DNA of 64,000 bases from assembly GCA_950022295.1 (NCBI GenBank), contig OX465598.1, positions 182,275,501 through 182,339,500 on the forward strand. The letters are read 5' to 3'. Positions 31,451 to 44,145 of this stretch are shown here, one piece after another. The number at the start of each line of letters is the position of its first letter. The first letter of the stretch is position 1. The DNA comes from Bromus sterilis. Taxonomy: Eukaryota > Streptophyta > Magnoliopsida > Poales > Poaceae. The notes beneath the pieces are model-generated. The model saw nothing but the letters and a program-made list of their open reading frames with translations. It ran no database searches and was not told the origin of the DNA. Position numbers and translations under genes: made by a program.

Positions 31451-32945
31451 CTAAAGACAAAGATAAAGATAAAGATACCCGTCACTCCCCCAAGCTTGGA
31501 ACAGATCATATTGAGGTTGGACAGATCCCACCATGATGGGATTGCTTGGACCTCCTTGTTGTTGGGCAGTGATAGTCTTGACTTCCTCTCTCACGGAGCG
31601 CTCCATCTCCGCTTGTCTTGCGGCAATTTCTTCTTCGGTAGCCCAATCAACGTGCTTCCCTTGATTAAGATCCTTCTGGACTTGACATAGACGCCATCCC
31701 AAGAAGTCCTCTCTTTTCTTATTCTGCTCCTGCCGGAGTCTGAAACTGGTTGCAACATGTTCTTCGTGAGTCTTTGTATATATCATGTTTGCATCCACAT
31801 TGATTGGATCACCTGCCATATAATGTTTGAATCTTTGTCCATTCACAACTTGAGGTTTGGTGCCTTCGAAATTATTGATCTTGGTTGCACCAGACCGATA
31901 TACTTCTTCGATATGAAAAGGTCTTTCCCATCTGGAAAGTAGTTTACCTGGAGAAAACCTGAAACGAGATCTAAACAACAAAACTTTATCACCAACATTA
32001 AATTCACGTTTAAGAATTCTTTTATCGTGCCACTTCTTTACCTTTTCCTTGAACATTTTAGCGCTCTCGTAAGCTTCACTCCTCCACTCATCTAGAGAAG
32101 TCAAGTTCATGAGATGCTTTTCACCAGCTAACTTTGGGTCAGCATTTAGCTCTCTGACGGCCCAGAAAGCCTTGTGCTCTAACTCTAATGGTAAATGGCA
32201 AGCCTTGCCATAGACCATTTTATACGGAGACACGCCCATGGGGTTTTTGTAAGCAGTTCTATACGCCCACAAAGCATCTCCTAACTTCCTTGACCAGTCC
32301 TTTCTAGAACTGTTTACTGTCTTCTGTAAGATCAACTTGATCTCCCTATTGGTGAGCTCAACTTGCCCACTAGTTTGAGGGTGGTACGGTGATGCAATCC
32401 TATGATTGACATCATACTTGGCTAGAGCTTTCCTAAAAGCTCCATGCGTGAAGTGTGACCCTCCATCTGTCATGAGGTACCTTGGTACTCCAAACCTAGG
32501 AAAAATTACATCCTTGAGCATTTTCAAAGATGTCTTGTGATCAGCACTCTCAGTGGGGATTGCTTCAACCCACTTGGTTACATAATCAACAACAACTAAG
32601 ATGTGTGTGTACTTGTGTGAAGGAGGAAAAGGACCCATAAACTCAAAACCCCAGCAATCGAAAGGTTCGATCACTAGTGAGTAATTCATAGGCATCTCAT
32701 TTCTCCTGCTAATGTTACCAACTCTCTGACACGTATCACAAGATAGAACGTACCTTCGGGCGCCCTTAGAAAGTGTAGGCCAATAAAAACCTGATTGTAA
32801 AACTTTATGTGCGGTCCTTTCACCGGCATGATGTCCTCCATAGGGACTATCGTGGCATTGTCGAAGAATGTCCTGCTGCTCGTGCTCCGGTATACACCTT
32901 CTTACGATCCCGTCCGCACCTTCTTTGTAAAGATGTGGATCATCC
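31451..32945 (-). pseudogene. Integrase part of element A pol
   Basis: The HHCC zinc-binding motif lies just downstream of a stop at 32,948-32,950 (HDSPYGGHHAGERTAHKVL then CDTC). The DDE core follows from 32,695, with the DDE-type landmarks GFEFMGPFP, YLMTDGGSHF and YHPQTSGQVELTNREIK. The frame then continues into an Athila-type C-terminus (KVLLFRSRFRFSPGKLLSRW). The catalytic region reads through, but the upstream stop separates it from reverse transcriptase. Confidence 0.88.
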
Positions 32946-34234
32946 CAAAATTAGTGCCTCAAATCAGTGAAGAATTTCTTCCTCTTCTGAAATGTAAAAC
33001 CTGGAGGCAAAAACTTTACAACGATAAAATTAGCATAATTTGCAAACCAAGGGTCGGAATGAGATTGTACTTTTACAACAACAAGTTGTTCATCTGGGAA
33101 ACTGTTGTTGACTGGAATAGGATCGTGCGGGATATCTTCCATCCTTGAAAGATTATCCGCCACCGGATTGTCTTCTCCTTTTCTATCGACAATCTGCAAA
33201 TCAAATTCTTGAAGAAGGAGTACCCATCTAATGAGTCTTGGTTTCGCGTCCTTTTTCTGCATAAGATACTTAATGGCAGCATGGTCAGTATGAATAATAA
33301 CTTTAGAATCAACAATATATTGCCTAAACTTATCACAAGCAAACACCACTGCCAAGAATTCCTTCTCGGTAGTAGCATAATTCTTTTGAGCACTATCAAG
33401 TGTCTTGCTGGCATAGTGGATGACATTCAACTTCTTGTCAACCCTTTGTCCTAAAACAGCTCCAACAGCAAAATCACTAGCATCACACATAATTTCAAAG
33501 GGCAAATTCCAGTCAGGTGGTTGTACTATAGGAGCAGTTATCAAGGCTTTCTTAAGAACTTCAAAAGCTTCCTTACAATCTTCATCAAATACAAAAGGAG
33601 AATCCTTCTGGAGAAGGTTGGTAAGGGGTCTCGAGGTCTTAGAAAAGTCCTTGATAAATCTTCTATAGAAACCAGCATGACCTAGAAAACTATGAATACC
33701 TTTGATGTCCCTTGGATAGGGCATCCTGTCAATAGCTTCAATTTTTTCCTTGTCCACTTCAATTCCCCTTTCGGAAATCTTGTGCCCAAGAACTATCCCT
33801 TCGTTAACCATGAAATGTCACTTCTCCCAATTGAGCACCAAATTCGTTTCTTCACATCTCTGCAAAACTTTATTAAGATTGTGGAGACAGTGGTCAAAGG
33901 AGTTTACATAGATGGAAAAGTCGTCCATGAAAACTTCTACAATCTCCTCACAGAAACCATGAAATATTGCAGACATACACCTCTGAAAAGTAGCAGGTGC
34001 ATTACACAAACCAAAAGGCATACGCCTATAAGCATAAGTACCGTAAGGACACGTAAAGGTGGTCTTCTCTTGATCCGCGGTGTTAACGTGAATCTGGGAG
34101 AAGCCAGAATACCCATCAAGATAGGAGAAGTGGGTGTTTTTAGACAGTCGCTCGAGCATCTGATCAATAAAGGGCAGAGGATAGTGGTCCTTCCTGGTGG
34201 CCTTGTTCAACTTCCTGAAATCAATACACATTCT
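32946..34234 (-). pseudogene. Reverse transcriptase and RNase H part of element A pol
   Basis: It reads from MCIDFRKLNKATRKDHYPLP through YAYRRMPFGLCNAPATFQRC and the catalytic VFMDDFS to RNase H (CDASDFAVGAVLGQ, HTDHAAIKYL). In-frame stops occur at 34,232-34,234 (TAG, before MCIDF), 33,812-33,814 (TGA, after NWEK) and 32,948-32,950 (TAA, after DLRH). There is no frameshift in this part, so decay is by point changes. Confidence 0.88.
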
Positions 34235-35736
34235 CTATCCAATAATAGTCCTCTGAGGTATTAGTTCATTTTCATCATTAGGAACAACAGTCATACCTCC
34301 TTTCTTAGGAACACAATGAACGAGACTTACCCACTTACTATCAGCTACAGGATAGATGATACCTGCGGCTAGAAGTTTGAGAACCTCCGTTCTAACCACG
34401 TCCTTCATCCTTGGGTTCAACCGTCGTTGATGATCAACAACTGGTTTAGCATCGGACTCGAGATTGATAGTATGTTGGCAAATGGATGGACTAATACCCT
34501 TGAGATCATCAAGAGTATAGCCAATAGCACCTCGGTGTCTGTGGAGTGTCTCCAATAATCGCTCTTCTTCATACCCTGAAAGGTTAGAATTGATAATAAC
34601 AGGATATACTTTCTTTTCATCTAAATAAGCATACTTGAGCGTATCGGGTAGTGGTTTTAGATCAAACACCGGGTCTTCTTTTGGTTGCGAGAGGATTCCT
34701 AAAGGTTCAACCGGGAGTTTGTGCTTCAGGATATGAGTTTGTCTTAAAAATATGTCTTCTAGTTCATCCCTCTCCTGCATATGTATGTCATTCTCGTGGT
34801 CTTCCATAAATTGCTGCAAAGTATCATCTGGAGGAATAGCAATAGAAGCAATTTCTTCAATAATTTTGTCATTACTTGACAAGTCAGTACCACGAGGCTG
34901 CTTAGAAAACGTAGAAAAATTAAATTCATTCGGCTCACCGTTGAATTCAACAGAAACTTTACCTTTCTTGCAATCTATTATAGCTCCACAAGTGCTGAGG
35001 AAGGGCCTACCAAAGATAATAGGGAAAAAACTATCTTGCACTGAACCAAGTACAAGAAAGTCAGTAGGATATTTTATCTTCCCGCAGAGTACTTCAACAT
35101 TTCTCACAATCCCAACTGGAGAGATTGTTTGTTTATTTGAAGATGAATCGTGACATCAATGTCCTCGATCTCACACGACTGAATCTCGTGCATGATCTCT
35201 TGATAAAGTGTGAAGGGAATAGCGCTGACGCTAGATCCCAAATCACATAGCCCATAGTAATTATGATCTCCTATTTTGACAGATACAACTGGTGTACCTG
35301 AAATTGGGCCTTTGTTCTTGGTTGTGACAATGTTAGTGGAAACATCACAAAAACTAATAGTGGATTCTTCAATATCACTGGTTACCAGATCCTTGACCAT
35401 TGCAACTTGAGGCTTGACCTTGATCATGTCCTTAGGTTCGTCAGTGGTCCTTCCGTTTTTGTTTAGATTACCTGTAACAACAGAGTGCTCCTTTATCCTT
35501 GAGGGATAAGGAGGCTGTTCATACACAACTGCAGGTAAAACATGATTAGTAACATTAATCTCAATAGGTGACTCCTTGAAAGGTTTATGATGTTGACTCT
35601 CCTTTTTCTTAGAAGAATCAATATGAGAAGCAAAGTCCTTGCAAAAGTCAACCATTAGCTGGGAATCAAGACCAATTTTAGAGCAAAAGGTATTAAAGTA
35701 ATCAGTCTTCACATAACTCTCAATGTAGTCATGCTC
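34235..35736 (-). pseudogene. Gag C-terminus, protease and RT N-terminus of element A
   Basis: The segment directly left of the element B insertion carries the retroviral-type protease motif CDLGSSVSAIPF (about 35,250-35,215). The frame changes near 35,105-35,150 (frame of 35,104-35,736 versus 34,235-35,107), a probable frameshift. After that come FPIIFGRPFLSTCGAIIDC and the RT N-terminal MTVVPNDENELIPQR. It joins in order to the gag part at 51,003-51,685 once element B is removed. Confidence 0.82.
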
Positions 35737-38315
35737 TGTAATGACCCAATTCACATAGAATTGAAGTCTCTGTGATCAAGTGCCAGTCCCTGGATCGAAC
35801 TCGCTGGCACACACATTATCATAGATGTATATCAAAGTACAAGTGCATCATTATTACAACGTATGATCTAGAATAAAACAAATAACAAGTTGCATAGCTC
35901 AAGGCTAGCTTATTCAACATAACTATAGCGGAAGCAAAAGCAAGTAACGAGGAGTCCCATCAACATCCACAAGCGAACATGCTGACTGTAGACCCGCAAC
36001 CCTAAACGCACCTTACTGGTCGTCTGAAAAACCTGCAACACCGAAGGTTACAACCCGACAATGGGTCAGTACATCTGATTTGTATGGCAAGTGACACGGA
36101 AAAGGTATATATAAAGGACCTACAACTACATGCAAAGTGAGTCAAAGGAAAGGATTATGGTTTTGTTTTGCAGAAAGCTGATTTTCTCCTGAACTAAACT
36201 AGTCAAAATTTTAGTTTAACTTACTACTTAAGAACGAACTGGGCACACCAGTTCCAAAACCACACCCTTTATTAAATCTTGCCCTCTCAAATTATTATGG
36301 TGATTCATATGTCAAGATCCTGTAGTAACAGTAATGTCTAGTAGCTCAAGGATGTCCATAATCGGGGACACGGCTAATCATGATTAGTTTTTACTCTGCA
36401 GAGGTTAGTACACTTTCCCCGCTGGACTCAACCCGAAGATTGAGACGAAGTCTTTCAGAAGAGGTCACCTACACCCAACGGCAAGCCGGTACCACCTATC
36501 ACATCTACATCTGCTAGCTTTGCACGGGAGAGGCTTCCTACATCGTACTCAACTAAGCCAGAGCCCATATGGCCAACGGCTGTACATGGAAGCTCCTAGT
36601 CACTAAGTATGTCTGATCTTTTTGAGCCTGGACGGCGCCCACTTACGTTCAGAGGGTAGGTACCATGATGTACTGTCGACCACCAAAACCAACCATTAGG
36701 GGTACAACCTGGTCTCGCCCTTAGATAAGGCACGAGCCCCCAGGAAGCACTCCCTGCTCGTCCAGAAGTGATTTCTATTTATTATAAAGTTGCTACACAA
36801 ATTATTAAATACCTCACATGCACTCCATGAATTTGCACAACCCAAACCACGTCTACAAAGCATAGCAATAAAGTAACAACACGTGCTAGGTTGATCTACA
36901 AATACAAGTCAAGACATGTGGCTATCCTAACTGGTTTTGCAGCAACAGTAAAGTAAACTACCTATCATGCAATAGGGTGATATTCTTAACATAATGCATA
37001 TAGAAAAATTATAGGTATGAGTATGGTCAAAGCATCACTTCTCTTCTTCCTGTTTCTGACGATCACAATCCTCACAAAACGATGCGGCGCACTCCGGACA
37101 ATCTATACGAGCAAACATAGCACCAATCAACATATACTCAATACAAATATGCAAACACAGCAATAAACATACAAAGAACAGTAGCAAAACTTGCCTAACA
37201 GAATCTAAACTTGAAGTACTCGACAAAATAAAACTAACGCAAAAAGAAACGGCGCAAACGGGCGCACCGTTAAAAAGATACGGCTACCGGAAGTTCAAAT
37301 TTGATTCCGCTTGGGATTTAAATTTTAAAACTTCAAACTTCTATAAAACTTAGTCTACTAGCTAAAACTTTTTGACATGGTCACAACGCAACTGGAATCA
37401 CTCGATTCCGAGCTTCGGTTAAAAAGTACTCGCGAAAACGGTACCTGGTGGAATCGGGGTCCAATCTGCAAAAAGGACCGATCCACAAATAAAATAACTT
37501 GGAAAAACGCGATCGGTTCCCGACGCGGATTTGACCGGATCTGGCCGACGTTTGACCGGCGGCAGCAGCCAGCCGGCGGCGGGCCAGCGCGCGACGCGGC
37601 GGCGCCCGCGGCGGCACGGGGTGCGGCGAGGAGGCGCGGGGTGGCGGCGGGGCTCACCGGCGCGGCGGGCGGGGCGGCGACGAACTCCGGCGGCGGCGGC
37701 GCGGCGGCGTCCGAGGCGGTGGCTTCGCGGGTCGGGCAAAAAACCCTAATCCACGGACCCGCGGACGTTTTTATAACCCGCTCCAAATTTTTTTAAATCC
37801 GAAACAAATACGAATTCGGCCAGGCAAAAAAAACAGTACAACCCATTAGGCCCAAAACAATTTTAGAAAAATCACGGATAATTATTTTTAATTTCCGTTT
37901 TCACCAAAACTTTTAAAATAATAAAATTGAATTTTTGGCATTACCAAAATATTAAATAAAAATAAAAACTTCGCAACTTATTTTTAAATAATTTTAAATA
38001 CTTTTCCGGCAATTTAAAAATACCGAAAAACTTCGAAAAATGATTTTAAAACTTTTCCGGAGCATAAATAAATTCCCAAAATATTTTTAGAATTTTTTTA
38101 TAACCCCAAAGTAAATTTAAAATGTCTCCAAAAATATTTTAACTATTTTCCAACAACTTAAAAATGGGGATAAGTCATTTTATATCCTCTCCAATAAATT
38201 GCCTTAAGTTGAAAAATGTTTAAAATATTTTTAAAACTCCAGAAAAATGCGGAAACAGCATGAGATGCATAAGATGATCTATTAACATCCGAATTTAGAA
38301 AACTGAGATGTTACA
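35737..38315 (-). repeat. 3' LTR of element B
   Basis: It is 2,579 bp with TG...CA ends, collinear with the right LTR (48,584-51,002). It contains a 63-codon frame (37,226-37,035, with CPEC...CEDC) that is also present in the other LTR. A GC-rich segment at 37,530-37,730 is shorter in the other copy. The polypurine tract abuts at 38,318. Confidence 0.92.
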
Positions 38316-38441
38316 AACCTACCCCCCTTAAGATGAATCTCGTCCTCGAGATTCGGGCTGGCTAGCAAAGAGGTGTGGATTATCTTGCTTCAAAACTTCT
38401 TCTCGCTCCCAAGTGGCTTCTTCCTCGGTATGATGATCCCA

Positions 38442-41400
38442 CTAAACCTTGCATAGCTTGATTGTCTTGGTGCGGGTAACTCTTTCTGCAGTCTCCAGAA
38501 TCTTCACAGGTTTCTCCTCATAAGTCAAGTCACTCTCCAACTGAATTGCCTCAAGTGGCACTGTATCTCTCAAAGGAATATCTGCCATCTCTGCATGACA
38601 CTTCTTCAGCTGGGATACGTGAAACACATTATGAACTCCTGACAAAGCTTCTGGCAACTCCAACTGATAAGCTACCTCTCCTCTGCGCTCCAAGATCTTG
38701 TAAGGCCCCACAAAACGTGGTGTTAACTTGCCCTTGATTCCAAACCTCTTGATTCCGCGAATTGGTGAAACTCTGAGATATGCACGGTCTCCAACCTCAT
38801 AGGTTACATCCTTGCGCTTCGCATCTGCATAGCTCTTCTGCCTGGACTGTGGTATCTTCAGTCTATCACGAATCAACTTGAATTTCTCCTCAGCATCTCT
38901 GATCAGGTCTGGTCCAAACAACTGACGTTCTCCTACCTCATCCCACATCAACGGTGTTCTGCACTTCCTGCCATACAGTAACTCGAATGGTGCCATCTGA
39001 AGACTAGCCTGGTAACTGTTGTTGTACGAGAACTCAGCATACAATAAGTTGTCATCCCAACTCGAACCATAATCCAACGCACAAGCTCTCAACATATCCT
39101 CCAAGATCTGATTGACTCTCTCGGTCCGCCCATCTGTCTGAGGATGGAACGCTGTACTGAACTCCAGCCTAGTGCCCAAAGTCTCATGCAACTGACGCCA
39201 AAACTTCGAAGTAAACTGAGTACCTCTATCAGAAACTACCTTGCTTGGAACTCCATGCAAACACACGATCCTGGACATATAAATCTTGGCTAGCTTGGCA
39301 CTGTTGTAAGTTGTCTTCACTGGAATGAAGTGAGCAACCTTGGTCAAATGATCAACAATCACCCAAATAGAATCATATCCTGACCGAGTCCTGGGTAAAC
39401 CAGTAATAAAGTCCATACCTATCTGATCCCACTTCCAATCTGGTATAGGCAAAGGCTGCAACAATCCTGCTGGCTTCTGATGCTCAGCTTTGACTCTCTG
39501 GCAAACATCACACAATGCAATATACTGGGCTATCTCTCGCTTCAGGCTAGGCCACCAAAATCTCTCCCTCAAGTCCAAGTACATCTTGGTATTCCCGGGA
39601 TGAATAGAATAAGGTGAATCATGTACCTCCTGAAGAATCAACTTCCTGATCTCTGCATCTCGCGGTACACAAATGCGCTTCTCAAACCAAATGGCTCCAT
39701 GCTCATCCTCACGGAAACCCTCTGCTTTACCTTTGGTCATATTCTCCTTTATCTCCTTAATTTCTGCATCACCCTTCTGAGCCTCTCTGATTCTTTCCAA
39801 CAGATTTGGCTTCACCTCCAATGTTGCCACATATCCCTTAGGAACTATCTCCAACCTGAGATTCTTGAACTGCTCACATAACTCAAGTGGCATATCCTCA
39901 ACATTAGCAACATTGACATGACTCTTACGGCTCAATGCATCAGCAACCACGTTTGCTTTACCAGGATGATACTGCACATTCAAATCATGATCCTTAATAA
40001 GCTCCAGCCATCTGCTCTGCCTGAGATTCAACTCCTTCTGAGTAAAGATATACTTCAAACTCTTATGATCAGTAAAAACATCACAATGATTACCAACAAG
40101 ATATTGCCTCCATGTTTTCAATGCATGAACAACTGCAGCTAACTCCAAATCATGTGTAGGATAGTTCTGCTCATGGTTCTTAAGCTGACGTGAAGCATAA
40201 GCAATAACTCTACCCCCTTGCATCAAAACACAACCAAGTCCTTGACGAGATGCATCACAATATACTTGGAAATCCTTATGTATATCAGGCAAACATAGAA
40301 CAGGTGCAGTTTCTAACCGTTTCTTCAACTCCTGAAAGCTGGTTTCACAATCCTCACTCCAAACAAACTTATTCTCTTTCTTCAACAGCTCCGTCATTGG
40401 TTTTGCAAGCTTGGAGAAATTCTCAATGAACCTCCTATAATATCCTGCAAGCCCCAAGAAACTGTGAATGTCTCCAACTGTCGTGGGTGTCTCCAATTCT
40501 GTAACTGTTGAAACCTTGGATGGGTACACAGCTACTCCTTCTCCTGACACAACATGTCCAAGGAATCCTACCTCCTTCAACCAAAACTCACACTTGCTGA
40601 AGTTGGCATACAATTTGTGCTCCCTGAGCTTCTCCAATACCAAACGCAGATGTGCCTCATGCTCTTGCTCATTCTTGGAATACACCAATATATCATCAAT
40701 GAACACCACAACGAATTTATCCAAGAACTCCATAAACACCTTGTTCATCATATTCATGAAGTATGCAGGAGCATTAGTCAATCCAAATGACATAACGGTA
40801 TACTCATACAACCCATACCTTGTAGTAAAAGCAGTCTTCGGAATATCCTTCTCCCGAATCTTCACTTGATGATAACCAGAACGAAGATCAATTTTAGAGA
40901 ATACACAAGCTCCCTCCAACTGGTCAAATAGATCATTAATCACTGGTAAAGGATACTTGTTCTTGATAGTAACATCATTCAGAGAACGGTAATCCACACA
41001 CATCCCCTGGGTTCCATCCTTCTTCTCAACAAAGAACACTGGGGATCCCCAAGGTGACGAGCTTGGGCGAATGAAGCCCTTTGCCTGCAATTCTCTAATC
41101 TGTTCCTTCAAATCTGCAAGTTCATTAGCGGGCATCCTATACAGTCTCTTAGCAATAGGCCCAGTTCCTGGTATTAAATCATTAAGGAACTCAATCTCCC
41201 TATCCGGTAGCATACCTGGCAACTCATCTGGAAACACATCCGGATAATCCCTCACAACACGCACATCATCCAGGCTACCCCCCTTAAGAGAATTCACCTG
41301 AGCGTGCTGATGCTTATACTTGGACACATATCTGATCTTCTTCCCATTCGGTGTACGGAGAGTGATAGACCGACTGGCACAATCAATAACACCTTGGTGC

Positions 41401-41816
41401 TTGGCTAGCCAATCCATGCCCAATATAACATCCAAACCTTGTGACTTCAATACAATCAAATCTGTAGGAAAAACATGCTTCCCTACGGCTGGGCTCAACT
41501 GATAGCATCCCAAACTAGCTGACATCTCCGCTCTCGGTGAATTTATGAGCATAGATGACTTAAGAACTACGGTAGGTAACTCATGCTTATCCACAAATAC
41601 CCTCGATATGAAAGAATGCGATGCACCAGAATCAAAAAGAACAAGTGCGGGTACTGAATTGATAAGGAACTTACCAATCACAGCATCAGGCTCATCATAA
41701 ATCTCCTCCACGTTGACATGGTTCACATGCCCCTTGTTGAAAGGATTGGGCTTGTTTACTCCAGAATTCCCATTGTTGTCCTTGTTCTCCGGGCACATGT
41801 TGGAGTAGTGTCCCAT
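38442..41816 (-). pseudogene. Pol polyprotein of element B (protease-RT-RNase H-integrase)
   Basis: The open frame of 1,124 codons is part of a larger gag-pol frame. From the first Met: the end of a CCHC knuckle (1-8), aspartic protease DSGASHSF (Asp62), RT at about 235-410 with FIDD (372-375), and RNase H from about 515 (CDASRQGLG). The integrase zinc motif is at about 735-785 and the DDE core at about 800-960 (SDRGTQFTS, FHPQTDGRTERVNQ). The GPYKILER and VFHVSQLKKC segments that precede a chromodomain follow. The frame stops at TAG 38,442-38,444, inside the chromodomain; beyond it the same frame continues (WDHHTEEEATWE) to 38,345. Length and order fit the Tekay/Del clade. Confidence 0.93.
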
Positions 41817-41834
41817 CTTCCTACACTTGAAACA

Positions 41835-42112
41835 CTAAACTTGACTAAGGTCCTTCTGAGCATTCACCACTTGACGGTTCGGGTTGTAGTTCCCTCCATT
41901 TCCATTTCCTTTCCCATTGCCATTGCCACTCTTGTGCCCATTGTGATGATTGTGGCCATTATGGTTGTGGCCATTACCTCCATTATGATTGTGTCCTCCA
42001 CTGTGAACATGGCCATTCCCACCATTGTGGTTATGTCCATGGTTATGTCCTCCATTGCCACCATAAGAAGTATGTGGCTTCTGATGCGGTCCAGAGTTAT
42101 ATCTACCACTAC

Positions 42113-42145
<33 letters not shown>

Positions 42146-42836
42146 ACTTCCTCTTGCGGTTCTCAATGGCCTGCTGCTTGCCTTCCAACACAATAGCTTT
42201 GTCTATGAGCCCCTGGCAGTTAGCAAAGGTAGCCACTGTCAACTGGACTCCCAACTCATCATTCAGCCCTTCCAAGAACTTCTCCTGCCTTGCTGCATCA
42301 TTCCTGACATCATCTGGAGCATATCTTGCAAGCTTGTTCAACACCTCAACATACTCGGCCACTGAACGGCCTCCCTGACGCAAACTGCGGAACTCCTTCT
42401 TCTTCAAGCTCATGGCGCCTGCTGAAACATGTGCGGCGCGAAAGGCAGACTGAAACTGCGCCCAAGTGACGGTGTCGATGGGATAAGTCACCAAGTAGTT
42501 GTCCCACCATGCTGCGGCAGGACCCTCCAGCAAATGTGAGGCAAACCTCACCCTCTCTGCCTCAGTACAACCAACTGTCTCCAAGTTCCGGCCCACTGAA
42601 CGAAGCCAGTCATCCGCCACTATGGGTTCAGGAGTGCTAGAGAACCTCTGAGGATTCAACCTCAGGAACCTCGCAAGCGTGTCCACAGGTGGTGGTGGTG
42701 GCGCATTGTTGTTGTTGCCCATATTCTGAGTGATCAACTGGATCAACTGAGCTTGTCCTTGAAGTAACTGCTGCATGTAAGCTGGCACTTCATTGTTGTT
42801 GTTCCCATTCCCCGTGGGATCACGTCTCAGCGACAT
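41835..42836 (-). pseudogene. Gag of element B
   Basis: The frame of 333 codons has a capsid-like region (about 50-230; landmarks VADDWLRSVGRNLE, GPAAAWWDNYL, WAQFQSAFRAAHV, FLEGLNDELG). A low-complexity tail follows, with ten consecutive Asn (a GTT microsatellite on the + strand, 42,113-42,143) and HNHNGG-type repeats. A TAG at 41,835-41,837 comes just before the zinc knuckle CFKCRKMGHYSNMC, which continues in the same frame as pol. Gag and pol are thus one frame cut by one stop. Programmed readthrough cannot be excluded, but a random mutation is simpler. Confidence 0.88.
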
Positions 42837-43181
42837 CTGTTGGGTAAGAATAGGTAAGTTGTAGACAAAAAGTAGCTAGGGAAATATATCCTACCCCATA
42901 TGCTTATGATGATCATGGCAAGCATTATATATACCATACATATATCACCAATCAACTTCACCAAACAATATCACCATAGCATCAAACATATAACAATCAT
43001 CAACCAATGCACTCATACGAAAACCATCACATATCACACCATATAGTTTAAAATATATTGTATAACTGATATAAGATCCTCAACACAACCACGAATAATA
43101 TAAGAGTATATCAAGCAACCTAGTATTGCCATACCGAAAACTCGACATGGTCAAATACGCTAACACGATAACGATAGTAAA

Positions 43182-43901
43182 CTAATTGCCGGTGAAGTAA
43201 TTCCGAACGCTGTCTTTGCTAAACAGCATGCGGTATTCGCGCCCACTAATGCGGTTGCGCCTTTTGGGACTCGGCTCATCTTCTTCTGCCGAGGTCTCCA
43301 CTTCTGGTTCCTCTTCTTGTTCTTCAATTCCATTTGCCTTCATCTTCTCCTTCAGCCTCTTTATCTCTGCTTGCATCTCCACCCTCTCCTTCTTCATCTT
43401 GTTGGTGTCCCTCTTGAGCTTGGTGTTCTTCTGCTGCAACTCAGTGATGGTGTAGAGGTCTGACTGAGTGTCCTTCTCCAGGCTGTGGATGTGCTTCTCC
43501 AGGCTCTGGATGAAGTAGGTAGTTGTACCTGGACAAATGGCCCCAGTCACATACTTGAACTTCTTTGGCCATATGTTCCCCGATGGAAGGATCTTGGTCA
43601 TCTCCGCGTACACCGTACCCTTTAGCCGACCGGCATACGTCTCAACGATGCGTCCAAGAGCTATGTGAGCGGCTATGCGCACACATTGCTCCTTCTCCCG
43701 GGCATGCACCTCGAATGACTCCGTGATCACCCTTTCCTCCGTCATGCTTCCTAGGATAAAAGTCTCCACTTGCCAATATTCATCAGCTCCCCTTGTCTCC
43801 ACTATGTCCGGCTGAAAGACTGGCGCGTAGATGTTCAGGTAGTGGCAAATCCACCTAAGCTCAGGTCCAAACGCCATAGCGCGGTATGACAAAGTGGTCA
43901 T
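43182..43901 (-). CDS. Leader ORF of element B, unknown function (239 aa)
   Basis: An intact frame lies between the primer site and gag, on the same strand, with an N-terminal part free of known motifs (MTTLSYRAMAFGPELRWICH). A predicted coiled coil follows (about residues 135-195, rich in Glu, Lys and Leu heptads). The tail is acidic then basic (EEDEPSPKRRN, about 208-220), like a nuclear localisation signal. It does not resemble gag, protease, polymerase or envelope. Such extra upstream frames occur in some plant gypsy elements, but I cannot name this one. It is uninterrupted, unlike gag-pol. Confidence 0.6.
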   Translation of the reverse strand: MTTLSYRAMAFGPELRWICHYLNIYAPVFQPDIVETRGADEYWQVETFILGSMTEERVITESFEVHAREKEQCVRIAAHIALGRIVETYAGRLKGTVYAEMTKILPSGNIWPKKFKYVTGAICPGTTTYFIQSLEKHIHSLEKDTQSDLYTITELQQKNTKLKRDTNKMKKERVEMQAEIKRLKEKMKANGIEEQEEEPEVETSAEEDEPSPKRRNRISGREYRMLFSKDSVRNYFTGN

Positions 43902-44056
43902 CTATAACCAAAGAGAGGAAAGGCAAGATTAGAACAGGTATGAATACGAGATAGAGAAGGTAAGTAAGTACAAGACAGAGTGATGTAAAGTAATATTTTC
44001 ATTCCTATGGCTTTTCTAATCCATTTTCTAGGGTCACGTCCTACAGTCAACACACT

Positions 44057-44068
44057 GCTCTGATACCA
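44057..44068 (-). promoter_or_regulatory. Primer binding site of element B
   Basis: On the - strand it reads tggtatcagagc, complementary to the 3' end of initiator tRNA-Met, two bases inside the 5' LTR. Confidence 0.9.
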
Positions 44069-44145
44069 TCTGTAACGACCCAATTCACATAGAATTGAAG
44101 TCTCTGTGATCAAGTGCCAGTCCCTGGATCGAACTCGCTGGCACA

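Noticed and set aside
33692..34264. 190-codon + strand open frame
   Set aside because: It is antisense to the reverse transcriptase of element A. A shadow frame.
41718..42365. 215-codon + strand frame, rich in Val/Ile
   Set aside because: Antisense of the gag low-complexity tail of element B. The composition explains its length.
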